DNA of 22,304 nucleotides from a virus: positions 1 to 22,304 of the IMG/VR virus record IMGVR_UViG_3300035138_000130. The stretch is one strand, 5' to 3'. The position numbers and the translations under genes were made by a program. Within the stretch, counting starts at the first letter, position 1. Each line of letters opens with the position of its first letter. Of this stretch, positions 8,699 through 15,326 are shown piece after piece. The notes beneath the pieces are model-generated. The model saw nothing but the letters and a program-made list of their open reading frames with translations, ran no database searches and was not told the DNA's origin.

Positions 8699-9037
8699 TC
8701 AATAGGAATTGGTTGGGGTGCCGATTCGGAAGAGCTTGATGACTCCATCGGCGCCGGTGGTTGACTTCACGTACAGGTTTCCGATGCCGGGACCGAAGGT
8801 TTCACTTCCTCCGTCCGTCAGTTCGTATTTCTCGTCTTCGATGCTGTTGTCGCATGTGATCGTGCCCGACAACGTAGACAGCCACGCCGACAAAGCGGAT
8901 TGCGCATCGTCATTCCCGGCCGCATCCTTGCCCGTGTGGGTGAGTTTGTACGCATATCGCACGTCCAGCGGCAAGGTAATTTCCGTTGCTGCGGTCAGGG
9001 CGAACATTCCGAAAACGTCTTCTTTCGCGAAAGACAT
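8699..9037 (-). CDS. Small putative structural protein
   Basis: A 112-aa protein from ATG 9037 (MSFAKEDVFGMFALTAATEI). An in-frame longer reading to 9091 would start inside the preceding terminator stem, so it was rejected. The RBS is weak (GAG within TGAGACGCCA). The composition is rich in Thr, Gly, Asp and Ser, with alternating hydrophobic residues, suggesting a beta-rich virion protein. The end reads GPGIGNLYVKSTTGADGVIKLFRIG. It follows the strong hairpin after the second LamG-like gene, so its mRNA level may be lower than that of capsid. No family was recognised. Confidence 0.6.
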   Translation of the reverse strand: MSFAKEDVFGMFALTAATEITLPLDVRYAYKLTHTGKDAAGNDDAQSALSAWLSTLSGTITCDNSIEDEKYELTDGGSETFGPGIGNLYVKSTTGADGVIKLFRIGTPTNSY

Positions 9038-9053
9038 TGGCGTCTCATTTTTT

Positions 9054-9089
9054 AAAAAGGCGTGGGGCGGCGCGGGGCCGCCCAACGCC
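9054..9089 (-). terminator. Strong Rho-independent terminator after the second LamG-like gene
   Basis: Read on the minus strand, a 12-bp GC-rich stem with one internal mismatch (GGCGT / GGGCGGC pairing with GCCGCCC / ACGCC) and a 5-nt loop is followed by five T residues. It starts 8 bp after the stop at 9097 and lies before the next gene start at 9037. It should end or strongly reduce the capsid-decoration transcript. Confidence 0.8.
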
Positions 9090-9096
9090 AATGGGT

Positions 9097-10176
9097 TTAC
9101 GCCTTCAGTTGCACGAGTCGCACGTACTCGACGTACAACGCCGAAGCAGAACCGCCGGCAACACCGTCCTTCAAGTGGAAGAATGGCGTCAGGCCGACGT
9201 CGTTCGGAACGTTTCCGGTGTCTCCGATCGTAACCGTGTCCGTCAGAGCGGTTCCGTTAACGTAGAACGTCAGGGTCGTCACACCATCGAAATAGATGCC
9301 GAGCTTGAGAGCGGTGTTGGCGGCAACCGTCGCGGCATTGCCCTTGACTTCGGTTGCCGTTCCGCTCTGATTCGTCTCCGTGTCAAGCTCCGTCTCGGTG
9401 GCGAGCAAGGTGCGGAAGTAGAATCCGTCGTCGATGCTTTCGGCTCCGGTGGCGTCCACCGTAACGTCATCAGCATTGGCGGCTCCCAGCCCGAGCATGA
9501 AATACTTGTCCGTCACGCTCGCGGGGATGATCTTCGTTTCGAACCACATCTTCAAGCCGGAATTCTCGGTGATCTTCACCGGGCAACCAGCTCCGCCAAG
9601 TCCGGTCAGCTTGACCGTCGCATAGTCGTACTGCGCCGAGCCGTCCGTGGAGAGCGTCAGGTATCCGCCGACACCGGGCGTGTTTGCGGTGACGGCGTCG
9701 CCAACGGCAATCGAACCGTTGGTGTTCGTGCCGGCGATCCATCCATGGGCTCCGTCGACTCCGTGCTCCGTGCCCTGGAATTCGTAGATGAACGCCTTGC
9801 TCATCCAGTCGGGGTCCGCCTTGCTGGGACAGCCCGCCCAGAATCCGCTCGCCGGGCCGGAAGTCAACCGCGTTCCATCCCATGTCATGGCGACGTCGGA
9901 GCCATCGCCGAACGTCAGAACGTCGTTGTCGCCGAAGAGCATGTCCACGTCTTCGAGCTGAAGACGGGAATTCCCAACGTCCAACAGGACGTACTTACTT
10001 GAAGAACCAAGGAACATTTTCACATCGATGTCGGTAGTCCCGTCACCGATGTTGATGGCCCCTGTGTCGTCTGTCTTTGGTTTGATGACGAGCGTTTGGC
10101 CGGAAACCAAATCCAGCGATTCGCCGTTGAGAACCAGCGCGTCTCGAAGCAGACGCAGAATGTTGGAAGAACTCAT
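9097..10176 (-). CDS. Capsid decoration / fibre protein with C-terminal LamG-like (concanavalin A-like) domain
   Basis: A 359-aa protein; ATG 10176 follows AAAGGGATATTTCA. Residues about 35-105 show short beta repeats (INIGDGTTDIDVKMF, SRLQLEDVDMLFGDND, VLTFGDGSDVAMTWDGTRL) of the kind seen in phage fibre and appendage N-termini. Residues about 110-359 look like a jelly-roll LamG-like domain, with ALKLGIYFDGVTTLTFYVNG and a final SALYVEYVRLVQL strand. The C-terminal half aligns by eye with the neighbouring 286-aa protein, so the two are probably a tandem duplication. The domain may bind host surface glycans or coat the capsid. The start is preceded by tandem hairpins, and a strong terminator follows. 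Confidence 0.7.
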   Translation of the reverse strand: MSSSNILRLLRDALVLNGESLDLVSGQTLVIKPKTDDTGAINIGDGTTDIDVKMFLGSSSKYVLLDVGNSRLQLEDVDMLFGDNDVLTFGDGSDVAMTWDGTRLTSGPASGFWAGCPSKADPDWMSKAFIYEFQGTEHGVDGAHGWIAGTNTNGSIAVGDAVTANTPGVGGYLTLSTDGSAQYDYATVKLTGLGGAGCPVKITENSGLKMWFETKIIPASVTDKYFMLGLGAANADDVTVDATGAESIDDGFYFRTLLATETELDTETNQSGTATEVKGNAATVAANTALKLGIYFDGVTTLTFYVNGTALTDTVTIGDTGNVPNDVGLTPFFHLKDGVAGGSASALYVEYVRLVQLKA

Positions 10177-10214
10177 TGAAATATCCCTTTACATTTGGTG
10201 ATGGTCCGATTAGC

Positions 10215-10289
10215 AAAAGCCCGGCCGCATCTTCGGCCGTGAAAACCGGCATCCATGAACCCCCGGCGGTCGCTACGGACCACCGGGGG
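10215..10289 (-). other. Tandem RNA hairpins between the two LamG-like genes
   Basis: Read on the minus strand, a 12-bp stem (10278-10289 with 10260-10271, loop of six) is followed by a CGGCCG / CGGCCG hairpin (10222-10239) and a short TTTT at 10215-10218. The only imperfection in the first stem is C against A on the plus strand. On the minus strand it becomes a G-U pair, so the stem is better as minus-strand RNA. The pair may protect the upstream capsid mRNA or partly terminate. Confidence 0.55.
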
Positions 10290-10314
10290 CGTGAGGCCCA
10301 CGCGAGGTGGACGG

Positions 10315-11175
10315 TTAAACGTCGACGTTGTAGGCGCCTATGGCCCACCAGTCCAAATAACTGGCGTGCGCCGTGGTGTCTTGCGTCTCGTTCTTCGTCA
10401 GGAAGCACAGCGTCAGTTCTTCGTCCGTCGGGAATGCCGTTCCAGCGGCGATGATCGCGTCCGTGACGGCGGTGTCGTAGCTGATTTCCACGCCATCCAC
10501 GAAGAATTTCAGCTTTCCGTTCGCTTCGGCGAGCGGATCGTAGAGGATGCCCAGCTTCATCCAGGTGTCCGCCACGGCGGTGGCGGCGTTATCCGTCACC
10601 TGGACCGCACTTCCACTGCCGATGGAGTAGAGCGCGTCTACTTCATCGTTGCTTCCCTGGAGCGCGCCGAAGCCCACGAAGTCCTTGGCTATCAGGGCGT
10701 GCGTCTCCGACACCATGGCGTCCGCGCCGCTGATTGCGGGCTCCGCCAAACCGAAATAGAACCCGGTATGCGCATCGGTGACGGTCGTTCGCTTCATGCG
10801 GCATTCCGCAGCAACGACGCACCGGTGTCCCACTGTGTTGTCGATGCGGACGAGACCGGCCGTTCCATCCCCAAGCTCCAGGTGGCCTTCGTCGTCTTCG
10901 GCGTCATTGCCGGCGATTTGAACGACGCCCCACTCTTCTTCACTCGTGTCGAGAGTGGCGTAAGGCGCGATGGTGACTCCGGTGTCCTGGTAGGTGTAAT
11001 ACCCGTCCTGGTCCGTTGCCGACGTCATCGTCGGGAACTTGACAAAGTCATCGAAATGGAACAGCATCCGGGACGGATCGCTGAAATTGCCGCCGATGAA
11101 TTGGTACGCCTGCCAAATGGCGGGGCTCAGTCCGCGGCCGACTGCGCCCTCAGCGGAAAGTCGTGTGGTACCCAT
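10315..11175 (-). CDS. Capsid decoration / fibre protein, LamG-like fold
   Basis: A 286-aa protein lying 38 bp after the major capsid gene; ATG 11175 follows AAGGAG at 10-nt spacing. The N-terminal third has FHFDDFVKF and EEEWGVVQIAG, typical of LamG-like phage structural proteins. The middle has VVAAECRMKRTTVTDAHTGFYFGL, a strand pattern of jelly-roll glycan-binding domains. The C-terminal block TWMKLGILYD...KLKFFVDG...LTLCFLTKN matches the paralogue downstream in order and spacing. It is probably exposed on the capsid or in a fibre and may help adsorption. There is no signal peptide. Confidence 0.7.
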   Translation of the reverse strand: MGTTRLSAEGAVGRGLSPAIWQAYQFIGGNFSDPSRMLFHFDDFVKFPTMTSATDQDGYYTYQDTGVTIAPYATLDTSEEEWGVVQIAGNDAEDDEGHLELGDGTAGLVRIDNTVGHRCVVAAECRMKRTTVTDAHTGFYFGLAEPAISGADAMVSETHALIAKDFVGFGALQGSNDEVDALYSIGSGSAVQVTDNAATAVADTWMKLGILYDPLAEANGKLKFFVDGVEISYDTAVTDAIIAAGTAFPTDEELTLCFLTKNETQDTTAHASYLDWWAIGAYNVDV

Positions 11176-11213
11176 GTTTATGAGTCTCCTTGTTTTTGGA
11201 TTGATTCAGTCAG

Positions 11214-12263
11214 TTACGCCGGGTCGGACTTCGCCGCCACGCCCGACCGCCGGGGGTCGACGCAGAGGAAGTTGTACGTCAGGTCGGTGAAGCAGTTCCA
11301 CGTGTTGTGGGACTCGCCCTGGGTCGGGCCGCTTTCCCGGAGGTAATCGCCCTTGAGGCAGACCGGGTAGAACGTCGAATGATCCACGACGTAGACCGGG
11401 TCGGACGTCGAATCGTCGTCCAACTGCGGGATGTAGATGATGGGGTAGCCCGCGATGTAGGCCGCTCCATCGAACATCGCCAGATCCTTGCCGAGATTCG
11501 AGTTGTGGCTGCGAACCACGTCCTCGAATGCGGTCATGGTTTCCTCGTTGCAGTACAGCCGGTAGCGATCCCGAATCTGGCCCCGGTAGTCCGGATGCGA
11601 AACCGGGCTGACGAAACGGCACTTGCGGAACATCGTCCGCAGCTTCTTCACCAGGTCGTTGTCGCTGACGGCAGCGTACGTGAGCGAGTAGTTCTTGAAA
11701 TGCGGAACGCTGGTCGGATTGACGCCGCCCTTCGTGGTGTGGCCGCTGGGGGCCGCGCCGGTGAAACCGTCCGTCGCGTTGTACGTAATCCAGTACTTCA
11801 GCGCCCACGGGTTGACGTTGTCGTCCGCGCCGGGCGCCGAGCCGAATCCCAGCTCTTCGATCTCTTCCACCAACCCCAACAGCGAAGCGATTCGCCGGGG
11901 CTTGATGATGTTGAGAATCAGGTCCTGGCCCGAGTTCATCAGGACATCCGTTTGGTAGACGATGCCCCAATCGGTCTGGGCGTGAACCCATTCGACGGAC
12001 ATGGTCGTCAGGACGTCCATGATGTTCACGGCGTCGGGCTGGAGGAATCCGACGTGCTTGGCGGCGGCGCGATTCAGCTTGTTCATCAGCGTCCGCTGAA
12101 TCTTGTAGCCGCTGGAGAACATCACCTTGTCCCGCTTGAACCAACGGGAGAAGACTTCGTAGAACGGAAGATTCTGCGCGATTTGCTGGAATCGCAGCCG
12201 TCCTTCCGAGACTCTGGTTGTGGCCACTACATCGGGGATGTCGGCCGGTTGAATGGTTGCCAT
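11214..12263 (-). CDS. Major capsid protein
   Basis: A 349-aa protein directly after the scaffold gene (15-bp gap), the usual scaffold-capsid order. Features are an extended N-arm (residues about 1-55), a central region with VEWVHAQTDWGIVYQTDVLMNSGQDLILNI, and a late domain GYPIIYIPQLDDDST followed by PVYVVDHSTFYPVCLKG. These resemble a family of HK97-fold capsids of podovirus-like phages, although I assign it mainly by position, size and overall pattern. The RBS is AGGAG at about 10-nt spacing; it lies in a self-complementary AGGAGACCTCCT that could partly hide it. The C-terminus (SGVAAKSDPA) is short and polar. Confidence 0.8.
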   Translation of the reverse strand: MATIQPADIPDVVATTRVSEGRLRFQQIAQNLPFYEVFSRWFKRDKVMFSSGYKIQRTLMNKLNRAAAKHVGFLQPDAVNIMDVLTTMSVEWVHAQTDWGIVYQTDVLMNSGQDLILNIIKPRRIASLLGLVEEIEELGFGSAPGADDNVNPWALKYWITYNATDGFTGAAPSGHTTKGGVNPTSVPHFKNYSLTYAAVSDNDLVKKLRTMFRKCRFVSPVSHPDYRGQIRDRYRLYCNEETMTAFEDVVRSHNSNLGKDLAMFDGAAYIAGYPIIYIPQLDDDSTSDPVYVVDHSTFYPVCLKGDYLRESGPTQGESHNTWNCFTDLTYNFLCVDPRRSGVAAKSDPA

Positions 12264-12278
12264 TGAGGAGGTCTCCTA

Positions 12279-13442
12279 TCAGATATCTCCGTCGAATTCG
12301 TCCGCGTCGGGGTTCATGTCCAGCGAATAGCCCTTCTTCTTGAGCATGGCGTTCACGTCGGACAGAACCCTTTCGTTCTGGCTTTTTGGTGGAGTGTTCC
12401 GCTGAGTCGGACGACTGGCGGTGACTCCGGCCCGAGACGATTTGCCGTCGGAATTCCCGGAGATGGTTTGTTGAAACTTGTCGGGGTAGCGCTGAAACAG
12501 AGCGAATTGCACCTCTTGTTCGAGGGTCATAGGCGCTCTGCCCTGGCTGGCGTTGACTTCTCGAACCGCTTGCACGGTGTCGAATAGCAGTTTCCGGTGG
12601 TTGAACGCGGTCATCGCGGCGGGGTCGAATTGGCCTGCGCGGTCCAAGTCTCTTCCGCTGCCCTCACCGAATACGTCTTTCCAGTCACCGAGACTCTGAA
12701 CGGCCTCATCGAACTGAATCTCTTCGTTCTGCTCTTGCTGAAGGGCGAGCGATTCGTCGCGCCGCTTCAGTTCGGCCCGAAGGGATTCCAGCTCTTTCTG
12801 TTGACTCGCTTGACTCGCGCCAACGGATTGGTAGTGCTCGTTCATCTGACGAAGCACGTCCTGCAAGTCCTCGTCCACGCCCTCCAATTCGGGCAACTGG
12901 AACGGTTGGACTTCCGTAGGCTCCGCTGGAGCTTCCTGCGCGGGTTCGGCGGGACTGGATTCCGTGCGCCGATACAACCCTTGCGCCGAAGACTGGGCGG
13001 GTTGAGCGGTCAACTGTCGGCCTAGCAACTTGACGGCGCTAAACAAGGATTCCGGGGTTTGGAATCCGGCCGATTGCGCCGCAGAGGCATCGGTGAATCC
13101 CGCCATTTGCAGCAATTGCGGCGGGAACTCAGGGGTTTCCGGTTCTTGCTCGGGAATTGGCTCCGAGACGGTCTCGCCTGCGTCCTGAACCGGTTCGGAC
13201 GTGGCGGTGTTCTCCGGCGCTTCGCCGGGTTCCTCTTTCGAGGGTATTTCGTTCACGATATCGGATTCCAGCGTCGCGCTCGCCGGCTCCGACTGTTTTC
13301 CCTTCTCTCCGCCCAATCCCATGGGCGTGCCGTCGTCATTCTGGTTCGCGCCGTCTGGTCCGTCCGCGAAGTTGTCCAGAATCTCGTCGTCGCTTCCAGA
13401 GAAATCCTGGGCGTTCAGGGAAGTAGGGGATTCAGTACTCAT
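12279..13442 (-). CDS. Capsid scaffolding protein
   Basis: A 387-aa, strongly acidic protein just upstream of capsid. Residues 1-115 are disordered and rich in Glu, Pro, Asp and Ser. Residues about 205-265 form a probable coiled coil (NEHYQSVGASQASQQKELE, then LRAELKRRDESLALQQEQNE). The C-terminus is shorter and more basic before MLKKKGYSLDMNPDADEFDG. This acidic, helical, disordered-end layout is typical of tailed-phage scaffolds, which bind capsid through a basic C-terminal segment and leave the finished head. The start has only a modest GAGG ahead of it and sits 13 nt after the T tract of a terminator-like hairpin, an unusual setting for a highly expressed gene. Confidence 0.8.
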   Translation of the reverse strand: MSTESPTSLNAQDFSGSDDEILDNFADGPDGANQNDDGTPMGLGGEKGKQSEPASATLESDIVNEIPSKEEPGEAPENTATSEPVQDAGETVSEPIPEQEPETPEFPPQLLQMAGFTDASAAQSAGFQTPESLFSAVKLLGRQLTAQPAQSSAQGLYRRTESSPAEPAQEAPAEPTEVQPFQLPELEGVDEDLQDVLRQMNEHYQSVGASQASQQKELESLRAELKRRDESLALQQEQNEEIQFDEAVQSLGDWKDVFGEGSGRDLDRAGQFDPAAMTAFNHRKLLFDTVQAVREVNASQGRAPMTLEQEVQFALFQRYPDKFQQTISGNSDGKSSRAGVTASRPTQRNTPPKSQNERVLSDVNAMLKKKGYSLDMNPDADEFDGDI

Positions 13443-13455
13443 CGTTCAGCCTCAC

Positions 13456-13501
13456 AAAAAAAGAACGGGATAGCCATGCGCTGACGCACAACCATCCCGT
13501 T
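13456..13501 (-). terminator. Terminator-like hairpin just before the scaffold start
   Basis: On the minus strand AACGGGAT (13494-13501) pairs with ATCCCGTT (13464-13471). An inner TGCG/CGCA stem is present, and seven T residues follow (13456-13462). The T run ends 13 nt before the scaffold ATG. It would act as a terminator or attenuator between the upstream head genes and scaffold/capsid. Confidence 0.7.
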
Positions 13502-13598
13502 AGAGGCTGTCGACGATGAACGGGAATTCGACGCTTCCGGGGATCAAATCCAGAAGCTGCCTGTCCGTTCAGGCTGTGCGTGAGGGCACAGCCATCCC
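13477..13598. repeat. Pair of REP-like palindromic repeats 100 bp apart, with a third hairpin between
   Basis: The plus strand at 13477-13498 and at 13577-13598 shares TGCG, then GCACA or GCAC with RCCATCCC; arms are conserved and loops differ. The right copy forms a clean GGCTGTGC / GCACAGCC hairpin (13572-13593); the left copy is part of the terminator-like structure. Between them GCTTC / GAAGC (13533-13557) with an inner GGAT/ATCC forms a third hairpin. The 170-bp gap (13443-13611) holds no gene that I can support. It may be a REP-type doublet or a structured leader for scaffold-capsid mRNA. Confidence 0.5.
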
Positions 13599-13611
13599 TG
13601 ATGTCAAGTGG

Positions 13612-13971
13612 TTACTCAGTATCCTCTGCGTAAAACAAAATCTTGTCCGTGCAACATTGCAAGTGCGTGCGTAGCGGCGAGTCCAGGAATTCGCGCTTGC
13701 GGTCCACTGGCACTAACGCACAAAACAACCGTTCTCCGCTGTAGAACCTTGCATCAACAAAGCTATGCTGATCTGTTAGCAGCAGTGTCCTTGTTCCTTG
13801 GTTCTCTTTCTTGGCGTTCTCCTCAGCCATCAACGTGCCCATCATGCACGCCTTTGCATTGGCGACATTGCACGCCGCCTGCGAGAACTTCAAGGCGTCA
13901 TTCGCCTCATTGGCTTTTTCCGCCTTCTCAATCAACGCCTTCACGGCATTGGCTACATCGATAATCCACAT
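13612..13971 (-). CDS. Hypothetical phage protein
   Basis: A 119-aa protein; ATG 13971 follows a strong GGAGGT at 8-nt spacing. The first 55 residues form an Ala/Lys/Asn-rich helix (VKALIEKAEKANEANDALKF, then SQAACNVANAKACMMG). The second half looks like a beta domain with several Cys (RLFCALVPVDRK, LQCCTDKILFYAEDTE). There is no signal peptide or membrane segment. It lies between the small ORF at 14093 and the scaffold leader. No family was recognised. It is probably phage-specific, and its independent RBS and the 121-bp gap upstream suggest it is not tightly coupled to the previous gene. Confidence 0.6.
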   Translation of the reverse strand: MWIIDVANAVKALIEKAEKANEANDALKFSQAACNVANAKACMMGTLMAEENAKKENQGTRTLLLTDQHSFVDARFYSGERLFCALVPVDRKREFLDSPLRTHLQCCTDKILFYAEDTE

Positions 13972-14092
13972 TGGGTTTTACCTCCAATAGAAAGGAAAGA
14001 AACACTGGGCGAATTCCAAGATGGTGGCCCACGTTGTGTCCAGAAATGGTGCTGCCTTACAGGTTGCGTTCACGCCATGGAACCCTCCGATA

Positions 14093-14239
14093 TTACCGAT
14101 ACTTCGACATGACCATGCGCACTTCCTCCCCCCAGATTTCATCGTCTGTTGCTTGACATTGCTCGGCGAATCGCTTCATATGCTCGCGGCGTCTGAGTCG
14201 AATCGCCTCGGCAATCTCTTGCTTCTCGGCGTCCGTCAT
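14093..14239 (-). CDS. Small helical hypothetical protein (48 aa)
   Basis: ATG 14239 overlaps the previous stop by four bases (ATGA). The reading frame runs to TAA at 14093-14095. The protein is a charged helix (TDAEKQEIAEAIRLRRREH, then EQCQATDDEIWGEEVRM). GGAG (in GCGGAGAACACGGG) stands 8 bases before the start. The same short coupling module precedes the neighbouring gene. Its function is unknown. Confidence 0.5.
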   Translation of the reverse strand: MTDAEKQEIAEAIRLRRREHMKRFAEQCQATDDEIWGEEVRMVMSKYR

Positions 14240-14796
14240 CCCGTGTTCTCCGCCTTTCTGCCTGGAAGCCATCTCCAGTCCTCATCAGCTCTCATCACGA
14301 TCGGCTCTCCAGTAAATGGAGAATACAGCCCTTGAATACTGACCTGTCCTGGCTGTAACGACACCAGCATCGCTTCCTCAAGTGACTGAACTAACGTCTC
14401 GTCGTCCATTGACGCCGCCAGGTCAACCGTTAGCGTAACGAATCCACACTCGTACAGTCCTCTGCTATCACTTACGCGACCGTCAATCCAAATCTCAATC
14501 CATCTCGTATCGCATCTATCTGCCTGAATCGTGATGTCATACCGAGCGCTCCCCTTGTCTGCGTATCTCAGATTTCGATATGTGGCGTGATTTGCCCTCC
14601 ATCCGTTTCTGGATCGAGCCTTCACCAACTGCTCTATGCGACGCATTTCCCGAATGCACGCGTCTGCCGGCGTGAGCACTCTCGTTCGCTGGCTCGACAA
14701 GAGCTTGTCGCCATCTTGCCCGTTCACGTTCCGCCATGGCAGAAACACGGACACGCACGCACCTATCGCCGCTTTCAGCATGGATCGTCGGTTCAT
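14236..14796 (-). CDS. Exported protein with Tat-like signal peptide, inserted in the head operon
   Basis: A 186-aa protein. The N-terminus MNRRSMLKAAIGACVSVF has the twin-Arg pattern (N-R-R-S-M-L-K) followed by a short hydrophobic stretch and a likely cleavage region near NGQD (about residues 25-28). The rest looks like a soluble alpha/beta protein (ARYDITIQADRCDTRWIEIWIDG, GFVTLTVDLAASMDDETL). The start overlaps the previous stop (ATGA) and its stop overlaps the next start (ATGA). An 18-bp near-identical repeat (GCGGAGAAYACGGGATGA) marks both junctions, so the gene looks like a cassette. An exported, possibly folded-before-export protein is unusual among head genes. The domain family was not recognised. 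Confidence 0.6.
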   Translation of the reverse strand: MNRRSMLKAAIGACVSVFLPWRNVNGQDGDKLLSSQRTRVLTPADACIREMRRIEQLVKARSRNGWRANHATYRNLRYADKGSARYDITIQADRCDTRWIEIWIDGRVSDSRGLYECGFVTLTVDLAASMDDETLVQSLEEAMLVSLQPGQVSIQGLYSPFTGEPIVMRADEDWRWLPGRKAENTG

Positions 14797-15326
14797 CCCG
14801 TATTCTCCGCTGTCGGTCGAATATCGTACTTGTCCAATACGTCCGCCGCGACGTGCGCAGGAACTTCCTCGGGCATGGACTCCAATTCCTTGATCGCCCT
14901 TCGCACCCTTCCGCGTCCCTCTTGAATCTCGTCGTTGCGTCTCCGGCCGCTGTTCTGGAACCGCCCGAATTCGTCCGTGTGCCCGAATCCGTCCCTGCCG
15001 GTTTTCATCCCCAATGCCGTGGCCAAAGCGGAGTGCTGCTTCGTGCTCGTAATCTCAGGGCGTCCCTCCCGGTCGAAGTCAACGAATAAACCCTGTCTCC
15101 GTAGTTGCTCCTGGACTTCGGGGACTTCACTCGGATCAACCGCCATGGAGGTTGATTTGTACGGAAACATCGAATGACCGACCACTGCGCTGGGGCGCTC
15201 CACCTCGACGACTTTCTCTCCGTCGTGGCGCAAGTATTTCGCCCCGGACTTTCCCGTCCGTGTGTGGCCGATGTTGGCTTGAATAGCCGTCATCGCCTTT
15301 CGCATTTCGTCGGTGATTCCGCTCAT
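14793..15326 (-). CDS. Conserved phage protein next to portal
   Basis: A 177-aa protein whose ATG (15326) overlaps the portal stop by four bases. The core PYKSTSMAVDPSEVPEV, then RRQGLFVDFDREGRPEITS and KQHSALATALGMKTGRDGFGH, matches a pattern I recall from small proteins encoded beside portal in many podovirus-like phages: Lys-Ser, then the VxPxxVxE helix, then 'G-R-P-x-x-T-S'. Their role is not known to me; they may be head or internal proteins. The tail is basic and helical (RRRNDEIQEGRGRVRRAIKE). There is no signal peptide. The C-terminal codons AENTG overlap the start of the Tat-like gene. Confidence 0.65.
   Translation of the reverse strand: MSGITDEMRKAMTAIQANIGHTRTGKSGAKYLRHDGEKVVEVERPSAVVGHSMFPYKSTSMAVDPSEVPEVQEQLRRQGLFVDFDREGRPEITSTKQHSALATALGMKTGRDGFGHTDEFGRFQNSGRRRNDEIQEGRGRVRRAIKELESMPEEVPAHVAADVLDKYDIRPTAENTG

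Noticed and set aside
8986-12266. Long plus-strand open frames opposite the LamG-like and capsid genes (338, 363 and 319 codons)
   Set aside because: They are antisense to well-supported genes, rich in Arg/Val/His as expected from reverse reading of GC-rich codons, and have no RBS or recognisable domains.
13531-13560. tRNA-like T-arm look (GGGGATCAAATCC)
   Set aside because: Only a single hairpin; no acceptor, D or anticodon arms can be drawn around it.
14587-15177. Plus-strand frames of about 85-117 codons over the portal-adjacent genes
   Set aside because: Shadows of tightly coupled minus-strand genes with ATGA junctions.
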